Positions 21,067 to 33,224 of a DNA stretch of 64,000 nucleotides are shown here, in pieces. The notes under the pieces are model-generated. The model saw only the letters and a program-made list of their open reading frames with translations, searched no databases and was not told the origin of the DNA. The translations under genes were made by a program, and so were the position numbers. Origin of the DNA: Atherix ibis (Eukaryota > Arthropoda > Insecta > Diptera > Athericidae); NCBI GenBank assembly GCA_958298945.1, contig OY282607.1, positions 72,966,868-73,030,867 on the forward strand, given 5' to 3'. How positions within the stretch are numbered: the first letter of the stretch is position 1; each line of letters starts with the position of its first letter.

Positions 21067-22291
21067 CGAGGGTCATTCAACAAGTACTTAGCCTACAAAA
21101 AGAAAAACAAAAATTTTGGAAAGGTGGCAATTTATTTTTTCACATAATCTCCTTCAAGCTCGATACACTTGGCCCAGCGATGCTCTAACTTTTTTAACAA
21201 GTCCAAAAAATACATTTTCTCGAGGGAAGCAAAATAGGCCTCCGTGGCGACGATGACCTCCTCGTTCGACCCAAATCTATTCCCGGCGAGTGATTTTTCC
21301 AGGTTTGGAAACAAAAAGTAGTCACAGGGGGCCAAATCTGGAGAGTACGGTGGATGGGGCAGCAATTCGTAGCGCAATTCGACCAATTTGGCCATGGCGA
21401 CGGCGGAGGTGTGAGCCGGCGCGTTGTCGTGGTGGAAGAGCACTTTTTTCTTCGCAAATCGGGGCCGCTTTTTCTTTAATTCGACGTCAAATCGGCCAAT
21501 AAGTCAGCATAGTAGCGCCCCGTGATTGTTTTACCCTTCTCGAGGTAATCGATGTGGATCACACCTTGTGAATCCCAGAAAACGGTGGTCATCACCTTTC
21601 CGGCCGATCGAACAGTCTTCGCCTTCTTCGGAGCACGTTCGCCGGGTGAGGTCCACTGTTTCAACTGTTCCTTGGTCTCTGGTGTGTACCAGTGAATCCA
21701 TGTTTCGTCGACGGTCACGAAACGACGCGAGAACTCCGCTGGATTGCGCTGAAACAGCGCCAAACACGTCGCCGATGTGGTCTCACGGTTGTGCTTGTTT
21801 TCCGGTGTGAGCAAACGCGGCACCCATCGCGCCGACAGCTTTCTCAAGCCCAGTTCTTCGTGTAGAATATGATGGACCGTTGCTACTGCGATGCCTACAG
21901 TCTCAGCCATCTCGTGAACCTTCAATCGACGGTCTGCCAACACGAGATCGTGGACTTTTTTAACGTTTTCCTCCGTAGCAGCCGTTTTCGGGGCACCTGG
22001 GCGTGGCTCATCAAAAATCGACGTGCGGCCACGAACAAACTCGTTGAACCAATTCTTGACGGTCGCCATCGAAGGAGAAGAGCACCGTACACAGCATCCA
22101 AGCGATCTTTGATTTCGCTGCAACCGACCGACACGCTCACTTTCAAAGGCTCTCAAAACAAAATTAATAAAGGAAATCGACTGAAACTTTGACAGTAGGT
22201 TAATAAAAGAATGTACTGCACGATGGTAAATTTCTTTTGTGACAGCAGTTCCATCGGTCGGTGAGGCTAAGTACTTGTTGAATAATCCTCG
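21067..22291 (-). mobile_element. mariner family B, relatively G+C-rich
   Basis: The ends read inward cgagggtcattcaacaagta (left) and cgaggattattcaacaagta (right); both continue cttagcct. TA lies at 21065-21066 and 22292-22293, and the unit is 1225 bp. The coding part is visibly richer in G and C than its surroundings, more so than family A. It is inserted in the DD41D relic. Confidence 0.92.
21132..22150 (-). pseudogene. family B mariner transposase, two frameshifts
   Basis: The N-terminus is damaged: GCSEIKDRLDAVYG lies in one frame and MATVKNWFNEFVRGRTS in the next. From there to 21476 the frame is open: GAPKTAATEENV between the HTH units, VGIAVATVHHILHEELGL (second HTH), WVPRLL linker, first Asp in VDETWIHWY, then VFWDSQGVIHIDYLEKGKTI. 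A 1- to 2-base loss near 21500 shifts the frame to FDVELKKKRP. The second Asp (LFHHDNAPAHTS), third Asp (APCDYF) and tail (CIELEGDYVKK, stop at 21132) are normal, with DD34D spacing. It is related to family A (shared VFWDSQG, DYLEKGKTIT and GDYV motifs) but clearly a separate lineage. Only two frameshifts separate it from a full reading frame. Confidence 0.9.
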
Positions 22292-22293
22292 TA

Positions 22294-22420
22294 TGTCTCA
22301 CTCCAAAGGCAACAATTTTGGTTGTTAATAAAACCATTCACCCAAAAATGTGACTCATCATTAAACACAACTTTGCGTTTCTCGCATTGGCAATTTATAT
22401 TCAAAGTAAATTTCTATATA
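22294..22420 (-). pseudogene. DD41D transposase relic, first-Asp region
   Basis: The minus strand reads CEKRKVVFNDESHFWVNGF and then INNQNCCLWSET. This is the DD41D block FSDEAHFxLNGYVNKQNCRFWSE, with the first catalytic Asp present (NDESHF). It ends exactly at the TA where family B element begins. Together with 19745-20171 it forms one interrupted gene. Nothing recognisable of the DNA-binding half remains upstream. Confidence 0.72.
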
Positions 22421-22424
22421 TACT

Positions 22425-24527
22425 AATTAAAATTTGCATATATACTCGTGATCATTAATAAACTTTGGTTTGTCAGAAGTTCTACCAAAAAAAAATTTAA
22501 TTATTTATAACACCAAATAAATATTTTATTATACGAGTATCTATGTGTACATTTCTCAAAAAGACTTTTACGCTTTTTATAATATTAGTGCTAAAAAAGC
22601 TTCTAGAACAAAAATCATTGCATTATCTAGAAACTAGTCCAAGGATATTCTCTAAACAACCAAGCATATTTGATGGTGTCTCTTTGCAGGAGTCAAGTTT
22701 GAACAAATATTTACCTATTTGAAATTAGAAAATATTAAAAAAAAAAAACTACACAAACATGAATCAAATTCTCTTTAAATAATAAAATTATAAAAAACTG
22801 AAAAGGATGCTTTTTTTTTAATAACATTAAATACCAGAATAAAACTATTTATTATTGTAGGTCTGCGAGGAAAAAATCCTTAGTATATTATATCTAATCA
22901 CTATTATTACACGTAAAATGAGTTATTTTCCATTTTCAATTTAATGTCGATTAATGAGTAGGTTTTTAATGCGTCTAAAGAGGTAAAAAAAAATTTATAA
23001 GCACAATTCCATTTCCATTTCGTTACTTTCAGTGAGCTGCAATTACAGTAGCGAAATGGTTTCAACTCTTTTCTTTCTAGTAAAAATACTTCTATTTCTC
23101 AACAGAAACTTTTAACATTTAAATGAAGCTCTGTAATTTAACGGGATTCTATTTTATTTATTCCAGAGTTAGAGAAAGTTACAATCAAAAGTTGTTATGC
23201 AACCTCTTTGTCTTGTTAACGTACATAATGATCCTTAGCAGTCGTCACTGTACACCCATCATTACTGGGAACACCTACTATATTGACTAACAAACTAGAT
23301 AGGTGGACTACTTTACTCTAGGTAAAATAATATTATATAGACAAGTGGCGCGATATCAACCCTTACACTCATATTCTACCCACCATTAAATGTGAACGTA
23401 TTTTATTCATGCAACCAGAATTTCTACTGCTAGTTTGTCTTTTTTTCTTTCAACTTTCCAACTTTCCAAAGTGAATTATATACACAATTTATACGAGGGT
23501 TATTTTTGCATAAACTATGAATATAAACATAGAGAATGAGGTTGATGAGTTGGGAGAATTTCTGCAATATAATAAAACCATGACTGGGGTATGATGAACT
23601 GATTTTGTACTGGTGATTCTCACGTGAAATTGTAAATTCTTGCAAATACTGCATTTTCTAACCAGCATGGTATATTTTAGTTGTAATTCATTGCGGTAAT
23701 ATTGCAGACATTTTAATAAAATACTATTTTTAATAGCAAAAAATAGATAATAATTAAGAGTAATGACCAAAAAAAAATAACCAATGCAAATTTGAATAAT
23801 TAAATTCAATTTATATCGATAAAGGAGAAAAATTAATTGAAAAATAATAACTTACTCGTATACTCCTCTTATTATATGCAATTAAATGGTTTATTTATTT
23901 TTAAATAACTAATAATATTATTATACAATAATTGCATATCGAAATACAAAATAATTATTGATGAATAATCAGATATAGAAACTTTAGAGCCACCCATATT
24001 TGACTAATATTTTAACGCTTTTAGGTTCAATTGGTGTTTTCTGCAAACTTACTTATTTAAGTCTTGTTTTAGCACAGTTAAAGGAAGTCATAATGTAGTG
24101 CATAGTTTTTGAAGAGATCAACAAACGAGAGGAATAAAAACAGCAATAAGAGAGACAAAAAGGGAAGCGTAAAATTAAGGCTTGATTGAAAGACAGATTA
24201 GATTGCAACAAAAGTTGGCAGAAATATCTCCGAGTGGTCCAGCAAATTTTTTCTGGATCATGAAAATAACCTACTTAATAAGATCTGGTTTATAGTAAAG
24301 CGATTTTTTTTTGTTAACTTTTGTTAGAGCTTTTCTTATTATTTCCACGATTTGAGAAAGGACCTTTTTTTATTTGTTTTATTTTAAAACAAGTAAAACT
24401 TTTTTTACCCTTATTATTACGATAATAAATATAATATACAAAATTTTTATGTAATTTGTTGAAAATTTAATTAAAATTTAAAATATATAAAAATGAAAAT
24501 GCACAAAAAACAAACTTGCCGTTAATT
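22425..24527. other. A+T-rich non-coding stretch
   Basis: No gene recognised. A string tatacgagggttatttttgc near 23490 resembles a mariner end, but no partner was found. Confidence 0.5.
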
Positions 24528-24530
24528 ATA

Positions 24531-25676
24531 CGAGGGTCGTTCAGTAAGTCCTTAGAAAATCCAAGAAATTGCGCTCGTAGTATCGGTAAAGATTTTTACA
24601 CAGGAAAGCTGTCAAAATTTCAGCTCGATCCATAGCGTAGGTCAATTTCTATCGTCGATTAAAGTTAACGACATTTATTTGTGCATAACAATGGAAAAAA
24701 GCGAGTTTAGAGCTGTCATCAAACATCTCCAAGCCCGTAAGAAATCAAAGCCGAGTTGGATGCAGTTCATGGCACATCTGCACCTGTGTTTGGTCCACAA
24801 AAGATGAACATCGTTCAGGACACCCAGTTGAGGTGTCTACTCCTGAAATCATCGACAAAATCCACGATCTGATTTTGAACGATCGGCGAATTAAAGTGCG
24901 CAAATAAGTTGATGCCACGGGCATATCACAAGGTACAGTCGCTTCAATTTTGCATGAAAAACTGTCTATGAAAAAAATTTCGGCAAGGTGGGTGCCGCGT
25001 TTGCTCTCAGAGGAGAATAAGCGCAATCGTGCAGTGGACTCTGAGGCTATGTTGGCACTCTTTCATCGCAATCCTGCCGAATTTCTTCGTCGATATGTCG
25101 CTATGGACGAAACCTGGATACACTACTACACTCCAGAAACGAAGAGACAGTCATCACAGTGGCCACGGTCTTTTGGGATTCGCAGGGCATCATTTTTATC
25201 GACTACTTGGAAAAAGGAAAAACAATAACAGGAGCGTATTACGCGTCGTTATTGCAACGGTTGAGCGAGGAAATCAAAGAGAAACGCCCCCATCTGAAGA
25301 AGAAAAAAATCCTCTTGCATCAGGACAATGCGCGTGTGCACACCTGCGCTGTGTCCATGGCCAAAATTGTGGAATTGAGAATGGAATTGTTGCAGCATCC
25401 CGCTTATTCACCAGATTTGGGCCCGAGTGACTATTTTCTTTTCCCCAATCTGAAGAAATGGCTTGGCGGACGACGGTTCACTTCCAACGAGGACGTCATT
25501 GCTCAAACGGATGAGTATTTTGCAGGACTTCCGAAATCCTATTTTTTGGACGGGATAAAAATTTTGGAAAAACGGTTGTATAGAGCTAAAAAGAGTTAAT
25601 GTTGAAAAATAAAATTTTTTTTTTTTAAAAACAGTCTTTTTCCATCTTTTTCTGAGGACTTATTGAACGATCCTCG
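24531..25676 (+). mobile_element. mariner family A, copy A3
   Basis: TA-flanked (24529-24530 and 25677-25678), 1146 bp, with cgagggtcgttcagtaagtc at the left and the inverse at the right. The transposase is on the plus strand and carries several deletions. Confidence 0.92.
24691..25599 (+). pseudogene. family A mariner transposase, multiply deleted (A3)
   Basis: It starts MEKSEFRAVIKHL. A 13-bp deletion near 24730 removes part of the KGLSP loop and a second near 24793 removes about 50 bp of the first HTH. A TAA stop at 24905-24907 replaces a Leu TTA, the same stop seen in A5 and A7. The frame then runs from the second HTH (LHEKLSMKKISARWVPRLL) through the first Asp (MDETWIHYY). A deletion of about 70 bp after KRQSSQW removes the segment before VFWDSQG. 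The second (HQDNARVH) and third Asp (DLGPSDYF) are present in the last frame, which ends early at KRLYRAKKS because of a C-terminal deletion. Confidence 0.88.
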
Positions 25677-25678
25677 TA

Positions 25679-27230
25679 TTTTCTATTTGAGTTATCCAAA
25701 CAAAAATCATATATTTTATATATTTTCAATAATTAAGTTAATAAAAAAAACTTCAATCTCTTCGGGCAAGTCAAATTAAACTACTAATAATAAAATTAAA
25801 ACTATTTTGTAGGTTATGATATTATCTATTACAACTACTGCATTGAAAAATGGCGAAGTGCAGAAAAACATTTCTAAGAGTTTTGTTATCATAAACTAAA
25901 AACAATTCTTTATGATCACACGTGTTCGTAGTCAATTATTAAAATTAACTAAATCGTGTAGCATACAAATATTGTAGCGGTTATACGAGTATAGCTTTAG
26001 GGCGGTTTGATTAGTAAAATGGCGACTATTCCATACTATGAACATGTGCAATTATAAAATGTTCAGCTTAGTTTTCGATTCACGTGAACCAGGTGGAGAT
26101 AATTTTTCTGACATAGTGTAATACCGAATAACATTGTTGCAATGTTCGTGGTAGCCAGTTGTACCAGATCTGACTGGGCATATTTGGGTAAATTCGATTT
26201 TCTTTCGAATTTATGAATACCAGCAGCTAGTGTTTTTTGAGTGTATAAAATTTCCAAAATATTGATAAGCTTGAAATATTATTCTCCAAAGAATTTGATT
26301 TTGTGGCACTTTCAAAATATGTCCCAAAGCCATTTGAAATTCAAACAGATGCTATTCGATTTAGTCCTTTTACAGTTTTGATTTGATGCTATCTAGCCTT
26401 GTACGGCATTTTCGCATCAATAATCGAATACCGCCAACAAGTACAGAACATTTTAGCTTCCATTTTCGAAAAGTCCAATAAAACAAAATAATAAAAATGA
26501 AAGATCAGCCGGAATACGCTTAAAAATTTATTTTATATCATACAAAATTATACTTAATATTGACTATTTGGTATTTTATTTTCTTAAAAACAGAAGGAAA
26601 AAACAAATCCTAAAATAAAGATAATAGTTCTGAACTTTGCTGTTTTGTTTTTGGTTTTTCGAAAAGATTTCTTCAGACATTAATTTATGGCTGCAAATAA
26701 AAAGTTTTATGAATATTCTATAACACAATGCTACGAGTTGAGTAATAAAAATTTATGATTATTAGCTTTCGTGAATAATTCGAAGGCTTTAGAGAAATTT
26801 TATCCTAAAGTATCTAGAATAAAATAATTATCTATTGAATTTGATAAATTTTACGCTTTATTTGCAATACAACAAAAGCATAATGATAATATCTGATAAA
26901 CACGATATAAAAGGTAAATTTGTTCTTTGACATTTTAGATAATTTTGATAAAACTAGAAACTTTTACAATTTTAACTATTTAAGAAAGAAAAAAACCATC
27001 GTAACTGTTAAATAAAATTATGACTCTAAGGAAAACGTACTTTCAATAATTGCAAAATAAATTTAAAAAAAAACATCTTATGTTGATTTAAATGTCTAAT
27101 TACGGGTATTAGGATTTTATATTCAACATGATCTGTTATATAACATCATTATTATTTCATGCGGAATTTTTAAATAAATGATAACTTTGAATTACTATAG
27201 CAAAACAGGACATAATTTGAGTGACATACA
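25679..27230. other. A+T-rich non-coding stretch
   Basis: No gene recognised. A slightly more balanced segment at about 26.0-26.5 kb has a 64-codon open frame on the minus strand with no recognisable motif; it may be a relic of something unidentified. Confidence 0.5.
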
Positions 27231-27235
27231 ATATA

Positions 27236-27360
27236 CAGGGTGTTCTAAAGGTCGATTTGGAACTTTAATTTGATGCCAATTTGGTTATTTTCCATTCTTA
27301 CGGTTAATATTTGAGAGGCAGAGAGAACAGATGCGGCTAGATAACATTGTTGTTTATCGT
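27236..27360. other. possible solo transposon end
   Basis: The string atacagggtgttctaaaggt followed by cgatttgg looks like the outer end of a TA-inserting element (TA then CAGGGTGTTC). No inverted partner or coding remnant was found nearby. Family unknown. Confidence 0.3.
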
Positions 27361-27459
27361 ATAGTATAGTTTAAAAAAAAAATTTTAATGACATAGTACG
27401 AGAGTCGTTCAATAAGTCCTTAGAAAAAGATGGAAAAACTGTTTTAAAAAAAAAAAAAA

Positions 27460-28469
27460 TTATTTTTCAACATAATCTCCTTGTAGCTCTATACACTTTT
27501 CCAACCGTTTTTCCAAAATTTTTATCCCGTCCAAAAAATAGGATTTCGGAAGTTCTGCAAAATACTCATCCGTTTGAGCAATGACGTCCTCGTTGGAAGT
27601 GAACCGTCGTCCGCCAAGCCATTTCTTCAGATTGGGGAAAAGAAAATAGTCACTCGGGGCCAAATCTGGTGAATAAGCGGGATGCTGCAACAATTCCATT
27701 CTCAATTCCACAACTTTGGCCATGGAAACAGCGCAGGTGTGCACATGCGCATTGTCCTGATGCAAGAGGATTTTTTCCTTCTTCAGATGGGGGCGTTTCT
27801 CTTTGATTTCCTCGCTCAACCGTTGCAATAACGACGCGTAATACGCTCCTATTATTGTTTTTCCTTTTTCCAAGTAGTCGCTAAAAATGATGCCCTCCGA
27901 ATCCCAAAAGAACGTGGCCATCACCTTGCCGGCCGATGGCACAGTTTTTGCCTTCTTCTCTTCGTTTCTGGAGTGTAGTAGTGTATCCAGGTTTCGTCCA
28001 CAGTGACATATCGATGAAGGAATTCGGCAGGATTTCGATGAAAGAGTGCCAACATAGCCTCAGAGTCCACTACACGATTGCGCTTATTCTTCTCTGAGAG
28101 CAAACGCGGCACCCATCTTGCCGAAATTTTTTTCACAGACAATTTTTCACACAAAATTGAAGCGACTGTACCTTGTGATATGCCCGTGGCCTCAACTAAT
28201 TCGCGCACTTTAATTCTCCGTTCGTTCAAAATCAGATCGTGGATTTTGTCGATGATTTCAGGAGTAGACACGTCAACTGGGCGTCCTGAACGATGTTCAT
28301 CTTTTGTGGATGAACAGCCACGTTTAAATTCATTCACCTAATTGTAAACTGTCGCAAACACAGGTGCAGATGTGCCATGAACTGCATCCAACTCGGCTTT
28401 GATTTCTTTCGGGCTTAAGCCTTTCAAATGGAGATGTTTGATGAGAGTCCTAAACTCGCTTTTTTCCAT
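27460..28469 (-). pseudogene. family A mariner transposase, stop plus deletion (A4)
   Basis: Starts MEKSEFRTLIKHLHLKGLSP. A Trp codon in the first HTH (VYNWVN in relatives) is TAG at about 28338. The frame then stays open from NEFKRGCSSTKDEHRSGRPV through the second HTH, WVPRLL and first Asp (VDETWIHYY). A deletion of about 40 bp at 27955, just after PETKR, shifts the frame. The last frame is open from KVMATFFWDSEGIIF through the second (HQDNAHVH) and third Asp (APSDYF) to the normal end (CIELQGDYVEK, stop at 27460). The triad is complete, with two lesions. Confidence 0.91.
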
Positions 28470-28493
28470 TGTTATGCACAAATAAATGTCGTT

Positions 28494-28543
28494 TGACCTA
28501 CGCTATGGATCGACGATAGAAATTGACCTACGCTATGGATCGA
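28494..28543. repeat. 30-bp-period direct repeat in A4 leader
   Basis: The 20-mer tgacctacgctatggatcga occurs at 28494-28513 and 28524-28543. Other family A copies have it once. The extra copy sits where the others have the aactttaatcg segment after the start codon region. Confidence 0.85.
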
Positions 28544-28689
28544 GCTGAAATTTTGACAGCTTTCCTGTCGATAATGCTACTTACAAAAAAAAAATCTTTA
28601 CGAGCGCAATTTCTCGGATTTTCTAAGGACTTATTGAACGACCCTCGTATTTAAACGATCGAAGCCTGGTTGTGTTAGAAAAATATACC

Positions 28690-29425
28690 ACCTTGATCAA
28701 AAAGTACCGGAATTTATTCAGAAAATTAAAAATACAAGTTTATTCATCTAAATCTATATTGTCCCCTTCAAAGTAATCCTTACGACTTTAACACACATAT
28801 GCCAGCGCTTGATACAATCCTCGAAATGTTTTTTATATTCGGTTTTCGGTATGTCCATCAGTGCTTCCTGTGATTTTTCCATTAATTCCTCTCGGCTGTT
28901 GAAATGCGTTCCCCATAATGATTTTTTAACTCGATTAACCAGAAAGAAGTCACAGGGAGCCAGATCATGTGAATTCGGTGGTTGTTGGATGGTATTTGTT
29001 GCTTTTTTCGTCAAAAAACTACGAATAATGGTGGCACTGTGCGACGGTGCGTTATCATGGTGCAAAATCCACGAGTTTTCTGCCCACAATTCTGGTCTCT
29101 TTCGGCGAATTGCTTCACGCAAACGTCTCATAACGCCCAAATAATACTCTTTCTGGCAAAAATTACTGTCTTTTTACTGTCCGGCCTTCTGGCAAAAATT
29201 CATGATGCACTACACCGTTGTAATCCATGAAAACCGTGAGCATTGCCTTCTTTTTTGACTGAAAACGACGTGGTTTTTTTGGTCTCGGCTCATTTGGTGA
29301 ACGCCATTCACTTGCCTGATGTCTGGATTGCGTGTCGTACTCATAAACCCACGTCTCGTCTCCAGTAATGATCCTTTTGATGAATGTGGGATCGGATTCA
29401 ACATAGCAAAGATGTAATTCTTTAT
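28690..29425 (-). mobile_element. mariner family G relative, 5'-truncated
   Basis: The 3' end reads inward ccaccttgatcaaaaagtac from 28688-28690, next to TA. The transposase on the minus strand begins just before the first catalytic Asp at about 29425. The DNA-binding half and the 5' terminal repeat are missing. It lies only 40 bp from A4 and abuts a DD41D relic in the opposite orientation. Confidence 0.75.
28754..29425 (-). pseudogene. family G-type transposase relic, C-terminal two thirds
   Basis: Upstream text reads SDPTFIKRIITGDETWVYEY with the first catalytic Asp, then ASEWRSPNEPRPKKPRRFQS, then MLTVFMDYNGVVHHEF; frameshifts lie between them. After the last shift a single frame runs from 29140: MRRLREAIRRKRPELW, LHHDNAPSHSA (second Asp), APCDFFL (third Asp) and DCIKRWHMCVK, to the stop at 28754. 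The HDLAPCD block has NSHDL for YSPDL. All three Asp codons survive, but there are at least two shifts and no N-terminal domain. Confidence 0.83.
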
Positions 29426-29454
29426 ACTATCGAGAGCAACATGAAATTACTTTT

Positions 29455-29660
29455 ACGTTATCGAAACCGTAGGTGTTATTGGTCCGTATTTTTTTGACAA
29501 AGCGTCAAAACCGTAGGTTGGTAATGCTGTTACAGTAACTGGACAGTGATATAAACATATGATAAAGAAATTTTTCTTCCGCAAATTGGACTCTGTGGGG
29601 TTGGACAATGTGTGGTCCTAACAAGACCAACGGTTCTTAACCGAATTATATTGAAAATTA
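29455..29660 (+). pseudogene. DD41D transposase relic
   Basis: The plus strand reads GVIGPYFFDKA, a stop, VGNAVTVTGQ, a stop, YKHMIKKFFFRKLDSVGLDNVW, a stop and QDQR. This matches the DD41D order GxIGPYFF, GNAVTVNGERY, MIxxFFxPKLxxxDLDxxWFQQDGAT. The residue corresponding to the second catalytic Asp (QD) survives. Three stops mark it as old. No ends were found. It adjoins the truncated family G element. Confidence 0.72.
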
Positions 29661-29664
29661 GTGA

Positions 29665-32600
29665 TGTCGAGTGTCCCAATTTGACTGCTCCCTTATTTTT
29701 TCTATAGGAATACTTGAATGAGAAAGTCTACGCTAAATAACCACGATTTATCAATTTAATAAGAGGCATACGCAATTAAATCAATGAAATCAAATCGGAA
29801 ATGTGTAAAACCATATTAGAAAGGATCAGGCATTGACTATAAGGCTAGGACTGGTCCGGTAGAATAGTTGTAAGCGTGTCAAAAAAAAACATTTCCAAAA
29901 ATCATTTACTTTTTATTCTACTTTAAATTCGAATCCTTAATAAAAGAAAGTGCGGAAAACACCTGACAAAGTCATCAGCCATCAGAAACACGAAAATATC
30001 AGTACCAGTTTTCGCAAAGAAAAACTAATCTTGGAAAAACACCCGTATTTATCATAGACAACAACCCAAAATGGACATAGTGGACGAAAGTATGACCGAA
30101 ACTGCACGAAAATAAGCAGTAGGATAGCTGCATCGGACCGATCATCTGCTAAGGGAAGACAAAACATTTTTCCGAAAGGAATGTTAAAAGGGAAATAGAG
30201 AGTAATACCACCAATCATTAATATTACTTTCAATATACTGTCACTTTTGAGTAAATAGAAAATCTTAATAATTTCCTAAATTATTCTTTCAGCTACTTGC
30301 AAAATTTCGTTCTAAAATTTAACTTGAAATATTCATTTTCTCAAAATCTCTCACAATCAGAAAAAGTTATCTGGATTTAGATAAGAATCTTTTACAAATT
30401 TTCCGAAAGTGTATTTAATTAATTATACATTACTTTCGCATAATATTTTTTTTCCAATTTTAAATTAAGAATTAACTATATAGCATAAAAAATACATGAT
30501 ACCATGACTCCCCGTTACGCTTTTATTTGTAATAATATACCATCAACTAGACGTATACGTGTACACAGTATAGTATGCAGTATATTTACACTTTGGTGTC
30601 GCATAATGGAAATTTAAATCACCTTACCTGGTAAAATTTCGAAATTTGTGACCCAGTTTAAGGATGTAATTAGATATTATCACACTACACCTGCAAATTA
30701 CAGAAAATTAGGTCGCAAGAAATATTAATTGCAGTACTTTGGAAGTTATTTTAGTTTAGGTGAAAGGTGTTAGGTTTAAGGTGTTTTCGTTCTTACGTTT
30801 AAGTCATTATGGTAACCAAAATTATATGGTAGGTAAAGAAAATATTTTTGATAATAAATACATAGTAGACTTTTAAGATAAAAGTACGAAGCACTAATGA
30901 AGGAACAACACTGATAAGCAAGTACAAGGACAGGAAAGGTCAAAGGTTTAGAGAATGTTCAATTAAAGGAATACGAAATTGCTGCTAGAACTGAAATGAC
31001 GAATGCTTAAATTAGTAAACAAGTGGCTTTTTGATGCAGAACATCAATGCAAGCTATAAACCTCAATTAATTGCACTTGAATTCAATTTTATACCGTTTA
31101 CACCTATCCCTTCGCCTAACCTATATTCGGTAAACTTTATGATGCCTACACATCATCAAGTTATAGAAAATTTTCAGATATATATTTGAATGTACATACA
31201 TATACACATATGTGCACAGAGTCATATTGAAAGATTGCATGCCAGGAAAATTGATCTGAATTTAATGACAATTTCATTTGTCAATCGAAGTTCGTGATTT
31301 TCATTTTCATGATTAAACGGAAAGACTATCAAATTAGTTACGATGGCCATTAATGATGTCATCGTTTCAATAGTAATTAATTTCATTTCGATTTTTATTA
31401 AAGCATGTATTGTAGGTAAAATTTACAAAAGGAAACGTTCTATATTCAAACCGAAACTATTTGAATAAATATCAATCATAGTTAAAAAGCAAAGGAAATC
31501 CCTGAATAATATGATATTTTTATTTAATTCCATTTAATTAAATAGTAGAAAGTTGATAAAATGTATGCATACTATCCTAGAGTAAAAACGGTTTTATCAA
31601 ATTATAATCAAAATAAAACCAGTGCAATAATTTTGATTATATTTCATTACGATATAAAAAAAATCATGTCACGCAATATAGTTTATCTTGCTAATATGGT
31701 ATGAGCATGTGTAGTCTGAAATTCGAATAGGAAAATTGCTATCATTATGACCGAGAATTTAAAGTCTTTCGACTATTGAAATATCAATCATAAAGCTTTT
31801 ATAATAAAAAGCTTAATTTTTGAAGGAATTATTTTCGTATTCTTCTATTTATTGAAATTTTTAGATTAACTTTTGTCTTTAAAAATTATTGAAATTTTCG
31901 ATTAACTTTTTTATTTAGAGTATAAATAAAGAAATGTTTTCTTAAAACAGAGCAAAATTTAGAACAATTTTAATAAAAAAAAAAAGTTTAATCAATAAAT
32001 TACTATTTCGTAAAAATTTCACAAATAAGTTAAATTCTTATTTAGTTTATTGAGATCAAGAAAATTTGTGTTTATTAAGAAACTGCAACTTATTATTGAA
32101 CAGCTTTCCTAACAAAGTCATCGAGTCAAATCATAAAAGTTTCAGTGAAATTTTTCATACTGTCTGCGTATTCATTAACTTCCAAACAAAGAAAAATGAT
32201 TCCCTCTCGCCAACCAATTCGTTGCCAATAATTTTAAGGTTCAGTCTTTATCTACCATATTATTATTATTTTCCTTTTTTTAAGGGTTCAAATTCCTATC
32301 CGATGATTTTCTTGCAATAATAAATTTAACTTAACATTTTTCGCATAGAGCAAAGTCTTTTAATATAAAAAAAGTTACAAAATTTTATTTAAAGACCAAA
32401 ATAGAAGTAACCAATTTTGAGGAATTTAAGTTTTGATCAAAATAACTTTTTATAAAGTATAATGAAAGAGTTACTGTTAAGATCTCCTAAATTATAGGAC
32501 AAAACGAGCAATTTGCCATATTGGATATTATGAGATAAAAATTATCTAAGTTTTTCTTATCGAGTATTATAAAATTATTTATCTATTTTAATAACTTTCT

Positions 32601-33110
32601 AAAGCTTAATAAGATAAAATATTTATTCGGAACCCCTAGCAATAATTTTTCTATTCTCCAATTTAAAAAATATTATTTTCATTAAATATAACTAAGGAAA
32701 AATCCTGTTTTAAAATATTATACATTTTTTATATACTATCTAGAAATATAAATATAATAAATAAATTTCTTATCTGCAATTACAAGACAAGCAGTATTTT
32801 TAAAACTCGTTATCTAAAATCGTGAAGGACTACATGGCGTAAGCATCAATTCGGTGTTCCTCTACGTCAAGGAAGTAATTCATTTCCATTTTTTTTTTTA
32901 CCTATTTATAAGTATTCTCATTTTAAAATTTGATGATTGTTTAAACTTTCGTTAATAAAGGAAATCTTCTTGTCACGTGATCTTAATGATAGTAAAGTCG
33001 AAAGTAGAATTTAACGTCAAATACATAAATCATGAAAAAGGGACTATTCAGGTCATGATATTAAGCATTACTGCGAACATAAATAAGCTGGATTGCCGAA
33101 TTTAGAGGTA
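29665..33110. other. A+T-rich non-coding stretch
   Basis: No gene or transposon end recognised over about 3.4 kb. Short open frames at 29.98-30.23 and 32.07-32.32 kb lack motifs. Confidence 0.5.
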
Positions 33111-33224
33111 GAAAAAATCTGACAGAGTTGCATCAGCAACAATTACACCCTCTCAAATGCACTGTTGGGTGTGAAATTATGGCCAATAGACTCTGGGGCT
33201 GTGGCCAATAGACGATGGCCGTCC

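Larger units (their letters stand above)
19590..22420 (-). mobile_element. DD41D relic split by two nested mariners
   Basis: Two pieces of one old DD41D transposase lie on the minus strand at about 22294-22420 (N-side) and 19745-20171 (C-side). Between them sit a mellifera/cecropia-like element (20172-21055) and family B mariner (21067-22291), each flanked by TA. Removing both inserts and one TA from each joins WSET to LVQTLLDPQKCTVW in the same frame, the order expected for this family. A probable outer terminal repeat (ttgggtgttttttaaaagga) begins near 19591. The opposite end was not found. Confidence 0.75.
27399..28647 (-). mobile_element. mariner family A, copy A4
   Basis: TA-flanked (27397-27398 and 28648-28649), 1249 bp, with cgagagtcgttcaataagtc at the left end and the canonical sequence at the right. 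The transposase is on the minus strand. The 5' untranslated part has a 30-bp-period direct repeat at 28494-28543. Confidence 0.93.

Noticed and set aside
23490..23510. tatacgagggttatttttgc, mariner-end-like
   Set aside because: No inverted partner within several kb and no transposase remnant; kept only as a note.
26063..26257. 64-codon minus-strand frame in a more balanced segment
   Set aside because: Some non-random look but no motif I can name; might be an unidentified relic.
32280..32305. ggttcaaattcc, tRNA T-arm-like string
   Set aside because: No acceptor stem or anticodon arm can be formed around it.
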